DNA of 64,000 nt from Alkalicaulis satelles. Its GTDB lineage: Bacteria; Pseudomonadota; Alphaproteobacteria; Caulobacterales; Maricaulaceae. The stretch covers positions 496,001 through 560,000 of the forward strand of contig NZ_VWOJ01000001.1 in NCBI RefSeq assembly GCF_008630495.1, read 5' to 3'. The notes beneath the pieces were generated by a model. The model was not told the origin of the DNA, did not search any database, and saw only the letters and a program-made list of their open reading frames with translations. Shown here piece after piece: positions 27,393 through 35,482 of this stretch (positions are counted from its first letter, which is position 1; the number at the start of each line of letters is the position of its first letter). The position numbers were made by a program, and so were the translations under genes.

Positions 27393-27710
27393 TTAACGGC
27401 GCAAGAGCACACGCTTGAGCAGGGCCAGAATCAGGATCACCACCAGATAGCCCGCCAGCAGGGTGGCCACATAGCGCCAGAAGGGCAGTTCCAGCACCTG
27501 GGGCAGGACCAGGGCCGAACGCCCTGTCAGAACCGGCAGCAGCGCATCCACCACCACATGCACCAGGGTCGCGGCCACCACGAACACGGGCAGGCGCGCC
27601 AGTTTGGGCAGCAGCACGGCGGCCACCAGAGCGATGATCAGGCCCTGCACCGCATTGACCTGGTTGAAGCCGGCGCGGAAAAAATCCAGCGCTTGTTGAA
27701 GCAGTTCCAT
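27393..27710 (-). CDS. Unknown membrane protein, paralogue of 26850-27227
   Basis: 105 residues from ATG 27710 (GGAGGGG three bases upstream; an alternative ATG at 27728 adds six residues). Three predicted helices with the motif HVVVDALLPVL in the second and a Lys/Arg-rich C-terminus (LLKRVLLRR). Similar in size, helix order and HxxVD motif to the 26850-27227 product 165 bases downstream, indicating local duplication. Function unknown; the conserved His and Asp within a helix could bind a metal or proton, which is speculation. Confidence 0.65.
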   Translation of the reverse strand: MELLQQALDFFRAGFNQVNAVQGLIIALVAAVLLPKLARLPVFVVAATLVHVVVDALLPVLTGRSALVLPQVLELPFWRYVATLLAGYLVVILILALLKRVLLRR

Positions 27711-27785
27711 ATTCCCCTCCCCGAGCAATGGTTAACGCCAGCATCGCCGCTTTGGCCCTTGCGATCAAGTTCGCAGCTTCGGCGC

Positions 27786-28367
27786 TCAGCGCGCCTGTTC
27801 GCCCAGCCGGCGCGCATCGGCGAGCATTCGGGTGCGCCGCTCCGCACTGCCCTCCACCATGCCGAACACCGTGCTGCGCACCGGTTTGAAGCCGGACATG
27901 CCCAGCACGCCCGTCTCCAGCGCCTTTAGCGAATGGGAGCGGAAGAATATCCGGTAGGCGGCGGCGGGCATGCCCATGGTCACGATCACGCGCGCGGACT
28001 TGCCGCGCATTTTCTGCGCCGGCCAGCGCGAGGAATCGGCGCCGGTGTCGAGGAACATGTTCGCCCGCCCCAGATGCTCCAGCAGCGCCTTGGCGCGCGC
28101 CGGAAGCATGCCCAGCCAGAGCGGATAGATCAGCACGACATGGTCGGCCGCCTGCAGCGCCGCCTGCACCGGCTGGAGCGGCTCGGGCGCAGGCTCCGAG
28201 AATGCGGCCGCGCTGGTCAGGAAGCCATAGTCCAGCGCGCCGGCGTCAAACCGGCTCACCTCATGGCCCGCGCCTTCAGCGCCTTGCTGATAGGCGTCCG
28301 CCAGGGCATGGCAGAAGCGCTGGGGCGCAGGATCAGGGTGAGCGTTGATCAGGCAGATGCGGGACAT
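27786..28367 (-). CDS. NAD(P)H-dependent quinone oxidoreductase, flavodoxin-like fold
   Basis: 193 residues of the NQO1/MdaB/KefF flavodoxin-like family. ICLINAHPDPAPQRFCHALA is the FMN/FAD phosphate-binding start, and DHVVLIYPLWLGMLPARAKA (the YPLWW-like strand-loop) plus VIVTMGMPAAAYRIFF form the flavin pocket. Such enzymes reduce quinones or nitroaromatics by two electrons. It stands alone on the minus strand, 70 bases upstream of the end of the hydrolase gene. Confidence 0.8.
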   Translation of the reverse strand: MSRICLINAHPDPAPQRFCHALADAYQQGAEGAGHEVSRFDAGALDYGFLTSAAAFSEPAPEPLQPVQAALQAADHVVLIYPLWLGMLPARAKALLEHLGRANMFLDTGADSSRWPAQKMRGKSARVIVTMGMPAAAYRIFFRSHSLKALETGVLGMSGFKPVRSTVFGMVEGSAERRTRMLADARRLGEQAR

Positions 28368-28436
28368 GAGCGCCTCCGTGGACGAGGCGTCCAGTCTAAC
28401 CCATCACCGCCCCTTGGGCACGCATGACGCAATGCT

Positions 28437-29483
28437 TCAGGCGTTCTCGAAGCTCATTTCCTGATCATCGGCCAGCGGCGCGAACCAGGGGGCCGCATTG
28501 CCTGCGCGCGCGGCCCAGCGCGGGGCGTTGTCCTTGTCCAGGATCACCGCGCGCACGCCCTCATAAAAGTCCGAACCGTCCTCGAGAAAGCGCATGGAGA
28601 CGCGCAGATCCTGGGCCATCACCTCGCGAAAATTCATCGACGCGCCCCGGCGCAGCGCCGCCAGCGTCACGGTGCAAGCGGTGGGCGATTTGCTGCGCAG
28701 GACGTCCAGCTGGCGCAAGGACCAGGAATCGCCCGCCGCTTCCAGCCGCGCCTCCATGGCCGCCACATCATCCCCGGCAAACGCGCTGTCGATCAGTCCC
28801 CGCGTCAGCGCCAGATCGCTCTGTCCAGGGTCGCCGGAAAACTCATCAAGCAGCGCCTCGGCCGCCTCGCCATCGCTATCGAGCGTCCGGGTCTCGAAGG
28901 CCTCGATCAGGGCGGGGCGCTGCTCGCTGGGCACGTAATGGGTGGCGACGCCTGTCAGGATGCAGTCAGCGGCCTTCAGGCGCGCGCCGGTCAGGCCCAT
29001 CCAGGTCCCCACCTCGCCGATGAGGCGCGGCAGGAAATAGGCCCCGCCCACATCGGGATGGAAGCCGATGCCCGTCTCGGGCATGGCGAAAGTGGTGCGG
29101 TCGCCGGCCACGCGGAAATCGCCATGCACCGAGACGCCGACCCCGCCGCCCATGGTGATGCCGTCGATGAGCGCGATATAGGGCTTGGGATATTCGGCGA
29201 TCAGCGTGTTGAGCCGGTATTCGTCGCGCCAGAAGCGCCAGGCGCGCCCGTCTCCCGCCTTGCCGCTCTCGGCCAGCATGCGGATGTCGCCGCCCGCGCA
29301 AAAGCCCTTCTCCCCGGCGCCGTCCACCACCACGGCCTTGACGCTGTCATCCTCGCGCCAGTCCTTGAGGGCGGCGTACATGGCGTCCACCATGTCCTGA
29401 TTGAGCGCATTGAGCGCCTTGGGGCGGTTGAGCGTAATGCGCCCGCAATCGCGCGCGCGGCGGATGATCACATCATCAGTCAT
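28437..29483 (-). CDS. 3-hydroxyisobutyryl-CoA hydrolase (crotonase family)
   Basis: 348 residues, longer than plain enoyl-CoA hydratases because of the HIBCH-type C-terminal helical domain. LNRPKALNALNQDMVDAMYA, KGFCAGGDIRMLAESGKAGD, IDGITMGGGVGVSVHGDFRV and FAMPETGIGFHPDVGGAYFL are the classic HIBYL-CoA hydrolase blocks. It frees 3-hydroxyisobutyrate in valine breakdown. ATG 29483 follows TCCTTTC and begins at the fold; a longer frame would overlap the toxin gene. Its likely partner, isobutyryl-CoA dehydrogenase, is at 31336-32472 with two toxin-antitoxin pairs in between. Confidence 0.85.
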   Translation of the reverse strand: MTDDVIIRRARDCGRITLNRPKALNALNQDMVDAMYAALKDWREDDSVKAVVVDGAGEKGFCAGGDIRMLAESGKAGDGRAWRFWRDEYRLNTLIAEYPKPYIALIDGITMGGGVGVSVHGDFRVAGDRTTFAMPETGIGFHPDVGGAYFLPRLIGEVGTWMGLTGARLKAADCILTGVATHYVPSEQRPALIEAFETRTLDSDGEAAEALLDEFSGDPGQSDLALTRGLIDSAFAGDDVAAMEARLEAAGDSWSLRQLDVLRSKSPTACTVTLAALRRGASMNFREVMAQDLRVSMRFLEDGSDFYEGVRAVILDKDNAPRWAARAGNAAPWFAPLADDQEMSFENA

Positions 29484-29500
29484 GAAAGGACGGTCCTGTT

Positions 29501-29923
29501 TCAGCGCAGGTCGAGACACGGCGCCCCCGCCAGGGCGGCGGCGCGCAACAACCCCGCATCGCGCGTCGCCAGCGGCGCGTCAAGCTCTGCGGCAAGCGCC
29601 AGATAGGCCGCATCGAAGAGGGAGAGGGTGTGTTTCATCGCCAACGCCAGAACCGCGGATAGCTGTGATATGTCGAGCGCGCCCTGAATTTCGATCTCAA
29701 GCCTTTCGAGAGCCGCGACATCCCTGTCCAGGTCGCGCCGGGCATGGAGGCTGTGGCGAGCCAAAATGTTGAGGGTTTCCCACATGAATATATGCGGTGC
29801 AGTCAGGCTGGCGGCCTCAATGGTATCGAAGAAGGCGGTTGAGGCCTGCGTCATGTTCGATGGCAGGATGAAAGCGAGCGCGGCTGATGCGTCCAGCACG
29901 ATCAGCTTTGATTGGGCGCTCAC
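29501..29923 (-). CDS. vapC: VapC-type PIN-domain ribonuclease toxin
   Basis: 140-residue PIN protein with the four acidic active-site residues: Asp11 (LIVLDASAALAF), Glu49 (MWETLNILAR), Asp104 (LFDAAYLALA) and Asp122 (PLATRDAGLL). VapC toxins cleave tRNA or rRNA until bound by their antitoxin. The start overlaps the antitoxin stop by four bases (29920-29923), the usual TA layout. The gene ends 17 bases before the hydrolase start and may be read through into it. Confidence 0.88.
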   Translation of the reverse strand: MSAQSKLIVLDASAALAFILPSNMTQASTAFFDTIEAASLTAPHIFMWETLNILARHSLHARRDLDRDVAALERLEIEIQGALDISQLSAVLALAMKHTLSLFDAAYLALAAELDAPLATRDAGLLRAAALAGAPCLDLR

Positions 29924-30366
29924 GAGCGGGCAAGCTCTTTAAGCTCTTCCCAGCTCATCGCGTCCAGAACGGGGTCGGTGGGCTGGGTTTCCCGTAATTG
30001 CCTGAACAGCTCAACCAGCTCCGGCCCGGACAGCTTGCGCGGGCACGGCTCGGGGCGTCTGGCGTTGGTGGATGCCGCTTTCAGGCTGGCGCGCAGCCGG
30101 TCGCGCAGTCCGGGATCGGCCTTCAGCATGGCTTCGGCCTCGGCGAACGGATCAGACGGCGCTTCGGCCTCGCCCTGGAAGGCGGCCTGGCCATCGCCAT
30201 CGGCTACGCCCGCAGCTCTGACGGGTCCGGCGCCGGCGCCGGCGCCATAAATTGTCGCCACCGGCTTGCCATGACGGGTGATCACCAGCGGTTCGCCCGT
30301 CGCCTCGATCTCGTCGAGCAGGCGGGACAGATGGGTCTTGGCTTCCAGCACGCCGACAAATTTCAT
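29920..30366 (-). CDS. Phd/YefM-family antitoxin with extended C-terminus
   Basis: 148 residues. MKFVGVLEAKTHLSRLLDEI followed by EATGEPLVITRHGKPVATI is the Phd/YefM DNA-binding domain (residues 1-40). A Gly/Ala-rich stretch (GAGAGAGPVRAAG) links to a long C-terminal part (70-148) with ELVELFRQLRETQPTDPVLD, presumably the toxin-neutralising region. Most Phd antitoxins are 75-90 residues, so this is unusually long. First gene of the toxin operon, behind a strong dyad operator. Confidence 0.85.
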   Translation of the reverse strand: MKFVGVLEAKTHLSRLLDEIEATGEPLVITRHGKPVATIYGAGAGAGPVRAAGVADGDGQAAFQGEAEAPSDPFAEAEAMLKADPGLRDRLRASLKAASTNARRPEPCPRKLSGPELVELFRQLRETQPTDPVLDAMSWEELKELARS

Positions 30367-30388
30367 CGCCCAGGCCTTTGCGCTTTCT

Positions 30389-30416
30389 GGTCAGACATCT
30401 GATCAGATATCTGACC
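30389..30416 (-). promoter_or_regulatory. Operator of the Phd-VapC module: two abutting 12-bp palindromes
   Basis: Two palindromes of form TCAGAYATCTGA lie end to end: TCAGACATCTGA (30391-30402) and TCAGATATCTGA (30403-30414). With flanking GG/CC they make a 28-bp dyad with one mismatched pair. It starts 23 bases before the antitoxin ATG, where an autoregulatory Phd site is expected. Confidence 0.8.
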
Positions 30417-30542
30417 ATAATGACTTAAAATCGAGCCAGATTCAATCAGAAGGCCATTGGCCTGCGCTAATCCTGCGGCCCAAACAGCCGCCGCATGGCC
30501 ATTATTGAACGTCATCGGAGCGAGGCGGGATTGAAAAACGCC

Positions 30543-30574
30543 AGCATTGCCATCATAATGATAGCAATGCTATC
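30543..30574 (+). promoter_or_regulatory. Operator of the FitAB-like module
   Basis: A 29-bp imperfect dyad (30543-30571) with arms AGCATTGC and GCAATGCT around CATCATAATGATA; its right half overlaps a second perfect 15-bp palindrome GATAGCAATGCTATC (30560-30574). The site ends about 20 bases before the antitoxin ATG and upstream of its GGAGGG ribosome site, fitting autoregulation by the ribbon-helix-helix antitoxin. Confidence 0.75.
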
Positions 30575-30594
30575 AAGTTCTGGAGGGCGCCATC

Positions 30595-30849
30595 ATGGCG
30601 GCTGTCACCATTCGCAATCTTTCCGATGACGTGCATCGCGCGCTGAAAATCCGCGCCGCGCAACACAATCGCAGCACGGAAGCGGAAATGCGCGCCATTC
30701 TGGAGGCCGCGGTTCGTCCCGAAGGGCGCAAGGGGCTGGGCACGGCGTTGGCGGAAACAAGCCGGAGATTGGGCCTGACCAACGCCGACATCGAGGCGCT
30801 GGAACTGGTCCGCGACAGGCGCCCGGCCGAGCCCATGAAGTTTGACTGA
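30595..30849 (+). CDS. FitA/VapB-type ribbon-helix-helix antitoxin
   Basis: 84 residues. AAVTIRNLSDDVHRALKIRA followed by AQHNRSTEAEMRAILEAAV is the FitA-like ribbon-helix-helix DNA-binding domain (2-40); the tail with LTNADIEALELVRDRRPAEP wraps the toxin in known complexes. GGAGGG lies eight bases before the ATG. The toxin starts 12 bases after its stop. The pair is divergent from the Phd-VapC pair with 228 bases between starts. Confidence 0.88.
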   Translation: MAAVTIRNLSDDVHRALKIRAAQHNRSTEAEMRAILEAAVRPEGRKGLGTALAETSRRLGLTNADIEALELVRDRRPAEPMKFD

Positions 30850-30861
30850 CGGACGCCTCCA

Positions 30862-31284
30862 ATGATCGTCCTCGACACCAATGTCGTTTCCGAGGCGATC
30901 AAGCCTGAACCCCACCCTCTGGTGCGTGCGTGGATGGACGCGCACGCGGGCGAGGCGTTGTTCCTGTCCAGCGTCACGGTGGCCGAACTTCTATTCGGTG
31001 TTGGCGTCCTGCCGGAGGGCAAACGGAAGGACCTGCTGGCGACCCGGGTTGATGCCCTGCTGGACGAATTCACCACCCGGATTCTGCCCTTCGACGTTCC
31101 TGCCGCGCAGAGTTACGCCGCCCTCGCGGTCCAGGCCCGGGCGGCCGGAAAAGGCTTCCCAATGCCCGACGGCTTTATCGCGGGGATCGCCGCCGCGCAC
31201 GGGTTCGCCGTGGCGTCGCGCGATGCCAGCGCCTTCCGGGCCGCGGGCCTGACGGTGATCGATCCCTGGACTGAGCCGGCCTGA
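30862..31284 (+). CDS. FitB/VapC-type PIN-domain toxin
   Basis: 140 residues of the FitB branch. Acidic residues at Asp5 (MIVLDTNVVSE), Glu42 (VTVAELLFGV), Asp103 (FPMPDGFIAGIA) and Asp121 (VASRDASAF) form the Mg-dependent nuclease site. GVGVLPEGKRKDLL is typical of FitB proteins. It follows its antitoxin by 12 bases and converges on the acyl-CoA dehydrogenase gene. Confidence 0.9.
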   Translation: MIVLDTNVVSEAIKPEPHPLVRAWMDAHAGEALFLSSVTVAELLFGVGVLPEGKRKDLLATRVDALLDEFTTRILPFDVPAAQSYAALAVQARAAGKGFPMPDGFIAGIAAAHGFAVASRDASAFRAAGLTVIDPWTEPA

Positions 31285-31335
31285 TCCGTTCCGGAGCGTC
31301 AGCCTGCTCCGCTGGCCGGTCCCAGCCGCCTGACG

Positions 31336-32472
31336 CTATTTCAGCAATTCCTTTGCAATGATCACGCGCATGATCTCGTTCGTGCCTTCCAGGATCTGGT
31401 GGACGCGCAGATCACGCACGATGCGCTCGATGGGATAGTCCTTGAGATAGCCGTAGCCGCCATGGATCTGCAGCGCCTCATTGGCGATGCGGAAGCCCAG
31501 ATCGGTGGCGAAGCGCTTGGCCATGGCGCAATAGGACGGCGCGGCCGGGTCCTTGCGGTCCAGCGCGTCTGCGGCGCGCAGCAGCATGAGCCGGCTGGCG
31601 TCCAGCTCGGTGGCCATGTCGGCCAGCTTGAACTGGGTCGCCTGGAAATCGGCCAGCGCCTTGCCGAACTGGCTGCGCTCTTTTGCATAGGCAATGGCCA
31701 GATCGGTGGCCTCGGCCGCGCCGCCCAGCGAGCAGGCGCCGATATTGATGCGCCCGCCATTGAGCCCGTTCATGGCGAACAGGAAGCCCTGGCCTTCATC
31801 CCCCAGCCGGTTCTCCACCGGCACCCGGCAGTCCTCGAACGAGACCACGGCGGTGGGCTGGGAGTTCCAGCCCATCTTCTTCTCATTGGCCCCGAAGGAG
31901 AGCCCTGGCGTCCCCTTCTCCACCACGATAGCCGACACGCCCTTGGCGCCCTCGCCGCCGGTACGGCACATGACGATATAGAGATCGCTGGTCCCGGCGC
32001 CGGAGATGAAAGTCTTGGAGCCGTTGAGCACATAGTGATCGCCATCGCGCACCGCTTTGGTGCGCAGGCTCGCCGCGTCCGAGCCGGCGCCCGGCTCGGT
32101 CAGGCAGTAGGAGCCGATCATGTCCATGGCGGTCAGGCGCGGCAGCCAGCGCTGGCGCTGCTCCTGGCTGCCCCAGCTGTCGATCATCCACGACACCATG
32201 TTGTGGATGGAGATGAAGGCGGCGGTGGATACGCACCCGCGCGAGAGCTCTTCAAAGATCAGCGCGGCGTCCACCCGGCTCATGCCCGATCCGCCCACAT
32301 CCTCGCGCGTGTAGATGCCCGCAAAGCCCATGGCGGCGCTCTCTTTGAGCACATCGACGGGGAAGTGCTTGTCCTCGTCCCACTGCGCGGCGTGGGGCTT
32401 GAGGCGGTCCTCGGCGAATTTGCGCGCCGCCTCCCGGATCAGGCTCTGGTCCTCGGTGAGCTCGAAGCGCAT
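31336..32472 (-). CDS. Acyl-CoA dehydrogenase, probably isobutyryl-CoA dehydrogenase
   Basis: 378 residues of the acyl-CoA dehydrogenase family. [20 protein letters not shown] binds FAD and substrate; the catalytic base region is [20 protein letters not shown], with Glu in the EGTNEIMR motif as in ACAD8-like enzymes; [12 protein letters not shown] is conserved. The closest functional context is valine catabolism: a 3-hydroxyisobutyryl-CoA hydrolase gene lies on the same strand downstream, now separated by two TA pairs. Substrate choice is inferred. Divergent from hemB. Confidence 0.8.
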   Translation of the reverse strand: MRFELTEDQSLIREAARKFAEDRLKPHAAQWDEDKHFPVDVLKESAAMGFAGIYTREDVGGSGMSRVDAALIFEELSRGCVSTAAFISIHNMVSWMIDSWGSQEQRQRWLPRLTAMDMIGSYCLTEPGAGSDAASLRTKAVRDGDHYVLNGSKTFISGAGTSDLYIVMCRTGGEGAKGVSAIVVEKGTPGLSFGANEKKMGWNSQPTAVVSFEDCRVPVENRLGDEGQGFLFAMNGLNGGRINIGACSLGGAAEATDLAIAYAKERSQFGKALADFQATQFKLADMATELDASRLMLLRAADALDRKDPAAPSYCAMAKRFATDLGFRIANEALQIHGGYGYLKDYPIERIVRDLRVHQILEGTNEIMRVIIAKELLK

Positions 32473-32553
32473 GGCAAATCCTCCTAGACAAGGCGCGCGG
32501 GGGCGGGTGTTGTGCGCGCCACCGTTTTGTTATGCAGCGCGAGATACACCGAG

Positions 32554-33540
32554 ATGGCCCAGTTTCCCACCACCCGTCTGCGCCGGATGCGCCAGCATGA
32601 CTGGACGCGCCGCCTGATGCGCGAGACCACGCTGACGCCCTCGGACCTGATCTGGACGCTGGTGGTGTCCGACCGCGCGAACCCTCGCGAGCCGGTGGCC
32701 TCCATGCCCGGCGTGGACCGGCTCTCGCCCGCCGCCGCCGCGGACGCAGCCCGCCAGGCGCGCGCGCTGGGCATCCCGGCCATCGCGCTCTTTCCCCATA
32801 TCGACCCGGCGCTGAAAAACGCTGCAGGCAGCGAGGCAGGCAATCCCGACGGCCTGGTGGCGCAGGCCATCAAGGCCATGAAGGACGCCGCGCCCGAAGT
32901 GGGGATTATCTGCGATGTCGCGCTCGATCCCTTCACCGATCACGGCCATGACGGGCTGATGGAAGACGGCGTCATCCTCAATGACGCCACGGTGGAGCGC
33001 CTGTGCGACCAGGCCCTGATGCAGGCGCGCGCGGGCTGCGACGTGATCGCCCCGTCCGACATGATGGACGGGCGTGTGGGCGAGATCCGCGCGGCGCTGG
33101 ATTCGGAAGGCTTCGAGCATGTGCTGATCCTGTCCTACGCGGCCAAATACGCCTCGGCCTTCTACGGCCCCTATCGCGACGCCATCGGCAGCTCGGCGGC
33201 GCTCAAGGGCGACAAGAAGACCTATCAGATGGACCCGGCCAATACCGACGAGGCCCTGCGCGAGGTGGAGCTGGACATCGCCGAGGGCGCCGACATGGTG
33301 ATGGTCAAACCCGGCCTGCCCTATCTCGACATCGTGGCGCGGGTGAAGACCGCCTTCGCCCTGCCCACCTATGTGTTCCAGGTCTCGGGCGAATACGCCA
33401 TGATCGAAGCGGCCGCCGCAAACGGCTGGATCGACGGCGAGCGCGCCATGCTAGAGAGCCTGATGGCGTTCAGGCGCGCCGGAGCTGATGGCGTGCTGAC
33501 GTATTTCGCGCCGCGGGCGGCGAAAATCCTGAATGGCTAG
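32554..33540 (+). CDS. hemB: Porphobilinogen synthase (delta-aminolevulinic acid dehydratase)
   Basis: Condenses two 5-aminolevulinates to porphobilinogen. 328 residues from ATG 32554 (MAQFPTTRLRRMRQHDWTRR); an upstream ATG adds 14 unsupported residues. The Schiff-base lysines are Lys198 (LSYAAKYASAFYGPYRDA) and Lys252 (MVMVKPGLPYLD). The metal region reads DVALDPFTDHGHDG, with Asp in place of the zinc-binding cysteines, so this is the Mg-dependent class known from alphaproteobacteria and Pseudomonas. The stop overlaps the start of the next gene by eight bases. Confidence 0.96.
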   Translation: MAQFPTTRLRRMRQHDWTRRLMRETTLTPSDLIWTLVVSDRANPREPVASMPGVDRLSPAAAADAARQARALGIPAIALFPHIDPALKNAAGSEAGNPDGLVAQAIKAMKDAAPEVGIICDVALDPFTDHGHDGLMEDGVILNDATVERLCDQALMQARAGCDVIAPSDMMDGRVGEIRAALDSEGFEHVLILSYAAKYASAFYGPYRDAIGSSAALKGDKKTYQMDPANTDEALREVELDIAEGADMVMVKPGLPYLDIVARVKTAFALPTYVFQVSGEYAMIEAAAANGWIDGERAMLESLMAFRRAGADGVLTYFAPRAAKILNG

Positions 33541-34669
33541 GCGCCCCGAAACCCTCGCCGCCCAGGCGCTGCACCGGATCGATGTCGAGACCGGCGCGGT
33601 CATCCCGCCGGTTCATCTGGCCACAACCTATGCCCGCGATGGCGCCAACGCCCTCATCGGCGCCCATGACTATATCCGCCCCGAAGGCCCGACCCAGGCT
33701 CACGCCGCCGCCCTGATCTGCGCGCTGGAAGGCGGCGCGGATGCGCGCCTGTTCAGCTCAGGCCTCGCCGCCGCCGCCGCCGTCTTCGCCACCCTGCCCG
33801 CCGGAGCCCATGTGGTGGCGCAGACCAAGATGTATTATGGCGCGAAGAAGCTTCTGCAATCGCTAGAAACCAAAGGCGCAATCGTCCTTGCGTTTTTCGA
33901 TCCGGACGACCCCGATGCGCTGGCGCGGGCGGTTAAGCCAGGCGCCACGGCGCTCATATGGATCGAGACGCCGGCCAATCCGCTCTGGTCCGTGGTCGAT
34001 ATCGCGCGCGCTGCAGAGACCGCCCGCTCAGCCGGCGCCAGACTGGCCGTGGACAGCACCAGCGCGCCGCCCTGCACTACGCGCAGCCTCGATCTGGGCG
34101 CCGATTATGTGGTGCATTCGGCCACCAAATACCTCAACGGCCATAGCGATGTGCTGGCCGGCGCCGTGGTCACGCGCGCCAAGGACGAGGCCTGGCAGGC
34201 CCTGTGCGACCATCACAGCCTGACCGGCGCGGTCCCCGGCGCGTTCGAGGCCTGGCTGTTGATCCGGGGTTTGCGCACGCTGTTTGTGCGCTTTGAGCGC
34301 CAGAGCGCCAACGCCCTGCGCCTTGCGCAGTCCCTCGAAGGCCATCCGGGCATCGCTCAGGTGCTCTATCCCGGCCTGCCCGCCCATCCCGGCCACGCCA
34401 TCGCCGCGCGCCAGATGACCGGCGGGTATGGCGGCCTCCTCTCCCTGCGCCTCAGGGGTGGCGCGAAGGCGGCGGCGCAACTGGCTGCTTCTACTGAGGT
34501 TTTCATCCAGGCCACGTCCATTGGCGGGGTGGAGAGCCTGATCGAACACCGCAAGCCCATTGAAGGCCCGCAAAGCCCCACCCCGGACGATCTGGTGCGC
34601 CTGTCCTGCGGCCTGGAAGCGGCCGATGACCTGATGGCCGACCTGATGACGGCGCTAGAGCGGGTGTGA
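33533..34669 (+). CDS. Cys/Met-metabolism PLP enzyme (cystathionine beta-lyase/gamma-synthase family)
   Basis: 378 residues of the transsulfuration PLP family. YIRPEGPTQAHAAALICALE aligns with the Y-x-R-x2-N/G-P-T phosphate-binding block, LFSSGLAAAAAVFATLPAGA follows, WIETPANPLWSVVDI is the conserved ETPxNP, and the PLP lysine is in HSATKYLNGHSDVLAGAV. The end LVRLSCGLEAADDLMADL is standard. Whether it acts as cystathionine beta-lyase, gamma-synthase or gamma-lyase cannot be decided from motifs. ATG 33533 lies within the end of hemB. Confidence 0.88.
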   Translation: MARRPETLAAQALHRIDVETGAVIPPVHLATTYARDGANALIGAHDYIRPEGPTQAHAAALICALEGGADARLFSSGLAAAAAVFATLPAGAHVVAQTKMYYGAKKLLQSLETKGAIVLAFFDPDDPDALARAVKPGATALIWIETPANPLWSVVDIARAAETARSAGARLAVDSTSAPPCTTRSLDLGADYVVHSATKYLNGHSDVLAGAVVTRAKDEAWQALCDHHSLTGAVPGAFEAWLLIRGLRTLFVRFERQSANALRLAQSLEGHPGIAQVLYPGLPAHPGHAIAARQMTGGYGGLLSLRLRGGAKAAAQLAASTEVFIQATSIGGVESLIEHRKPIEGPQSPTPDDLVRLSCGLEAADDLMADLMTALERV

Positions 34670-34696
34670 ATATTTTTCAGCAACACCCTGAATGAT

Positions 34697-35482
34697 TTAA
34701 TCTTCAGGCGGCTTGTTCCAGCCGGTCTGGCGGCGCACCAGGGCGATGTGCCAGCTGCGCGGCAGGGCGTAGATGGCTTTCAGCACCAGGGTGAAGCGCC
34801 GCGGGAAAGTGATCTCGAACCGGCGTGATTTCAGGCCCGAGGCGATGCGCCTGGCCGCCGTCTGCGCGCTCACCATGAAGGGCTTGGGAAATTCATTATC
34901 GTCCTGGGCCGGAGTTTCCACGAAGCCGGGCGTCACCACCTGGATGTGCACGCCATAGCGGTGCAGCTCGATGGCCAGGCATTCGGCCATATTGATCAGC
35001 GCCGCCTTGGTCGCCCCGTAGGCCGAGGCGGTGGGCATGCCGCCAAAGCCGGTGGCCGAGGAGACGATGGCGATCTGGCCCTTGCGCCGCTCGGCCATGC
35101 GCCCCGTCAGGGCGCTGACGCAGGCGGCCGTGCCGTTGAGATTGACCGCGAAGGTTCTGGCGTAGTCCTCATAGGACGGCGCCTCGGCCTTCACCGGGAT
35201 ATAGATGCCCGCATTAAGCACCGCGCAGGCGATGGGGCCGTGCTCGGCCTCCAGACGCTCCACGCAGGCCGCAACGGCGGACGCATCGGTGATGTCCAGC
35301 GGAGCGGGGATGATCTTGCCGGGATGCTCTTTGGCCAGGTCTTCCAGCGCCCCGGCCCCGCGCGCGGAGACCGCCACCGTCCAGCCCTTGCGCGCCAGGC
35401 GGCGGGCGAGCGCGGCGCCGATGCCCGAACTGGCGCCGGTGATCCAGACGATCCCGTCTGCAGGCTTCACAGGCCGTGTCAT
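34697..35482 (-). CDS. Short-chain dehydrogenase in the photolyase operon
   Basis: 261 residues. TGASSGIGAALARRLARKGW is the NAD(P) motif, LNAGIYIP the NAG motif, and SSATGFGGMPTASAYGATKA the Ser-Tyr-Lys catalytic set. The C-terminus (TFPRRFTLVLKAIYALPRSW) is hydrophobic and basic, suggesting membrane association. Its ATG overlaps the photolyase stop by four bases, making it the last gene of the ChrR-like/DUF/photolyase operon. SDR genes also occur in the singlet-oxygen regulons of other alphaproteobacteria. Substrate unknown. Confidence 0.85.
   Translation of the reverse strand: MTRPVKPADGIVWITGASSGIGAALARRLARKGWTVAVSARGAGALEDLAKEHPGKIIPAPLDITDASAVAACVERLEAEHGPIACAVLNAGIYIPVKAEAPSYEDYARTFAVNLNGTAACVSALTGRMAERRKGQIAIVSSATGFGGMPTASAYGATKAALINMAECLAIELHRYGVHIQVVTPGFVETPAQDDNEFPKPFMVSAQTAARRIASGLKSRRFEITFPRRFTLVLKAIYALPRSWHIALVRRQTGWNKPPED

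Noticed and set aside
34673-34710. Terminator between the PLP-enzyme gene and the SDR gene
   Set aside because: GGGTGT/ACACCC with a 15-base loop and CCTGAA/TTCAGG with a ten-base loop are too weak to support.
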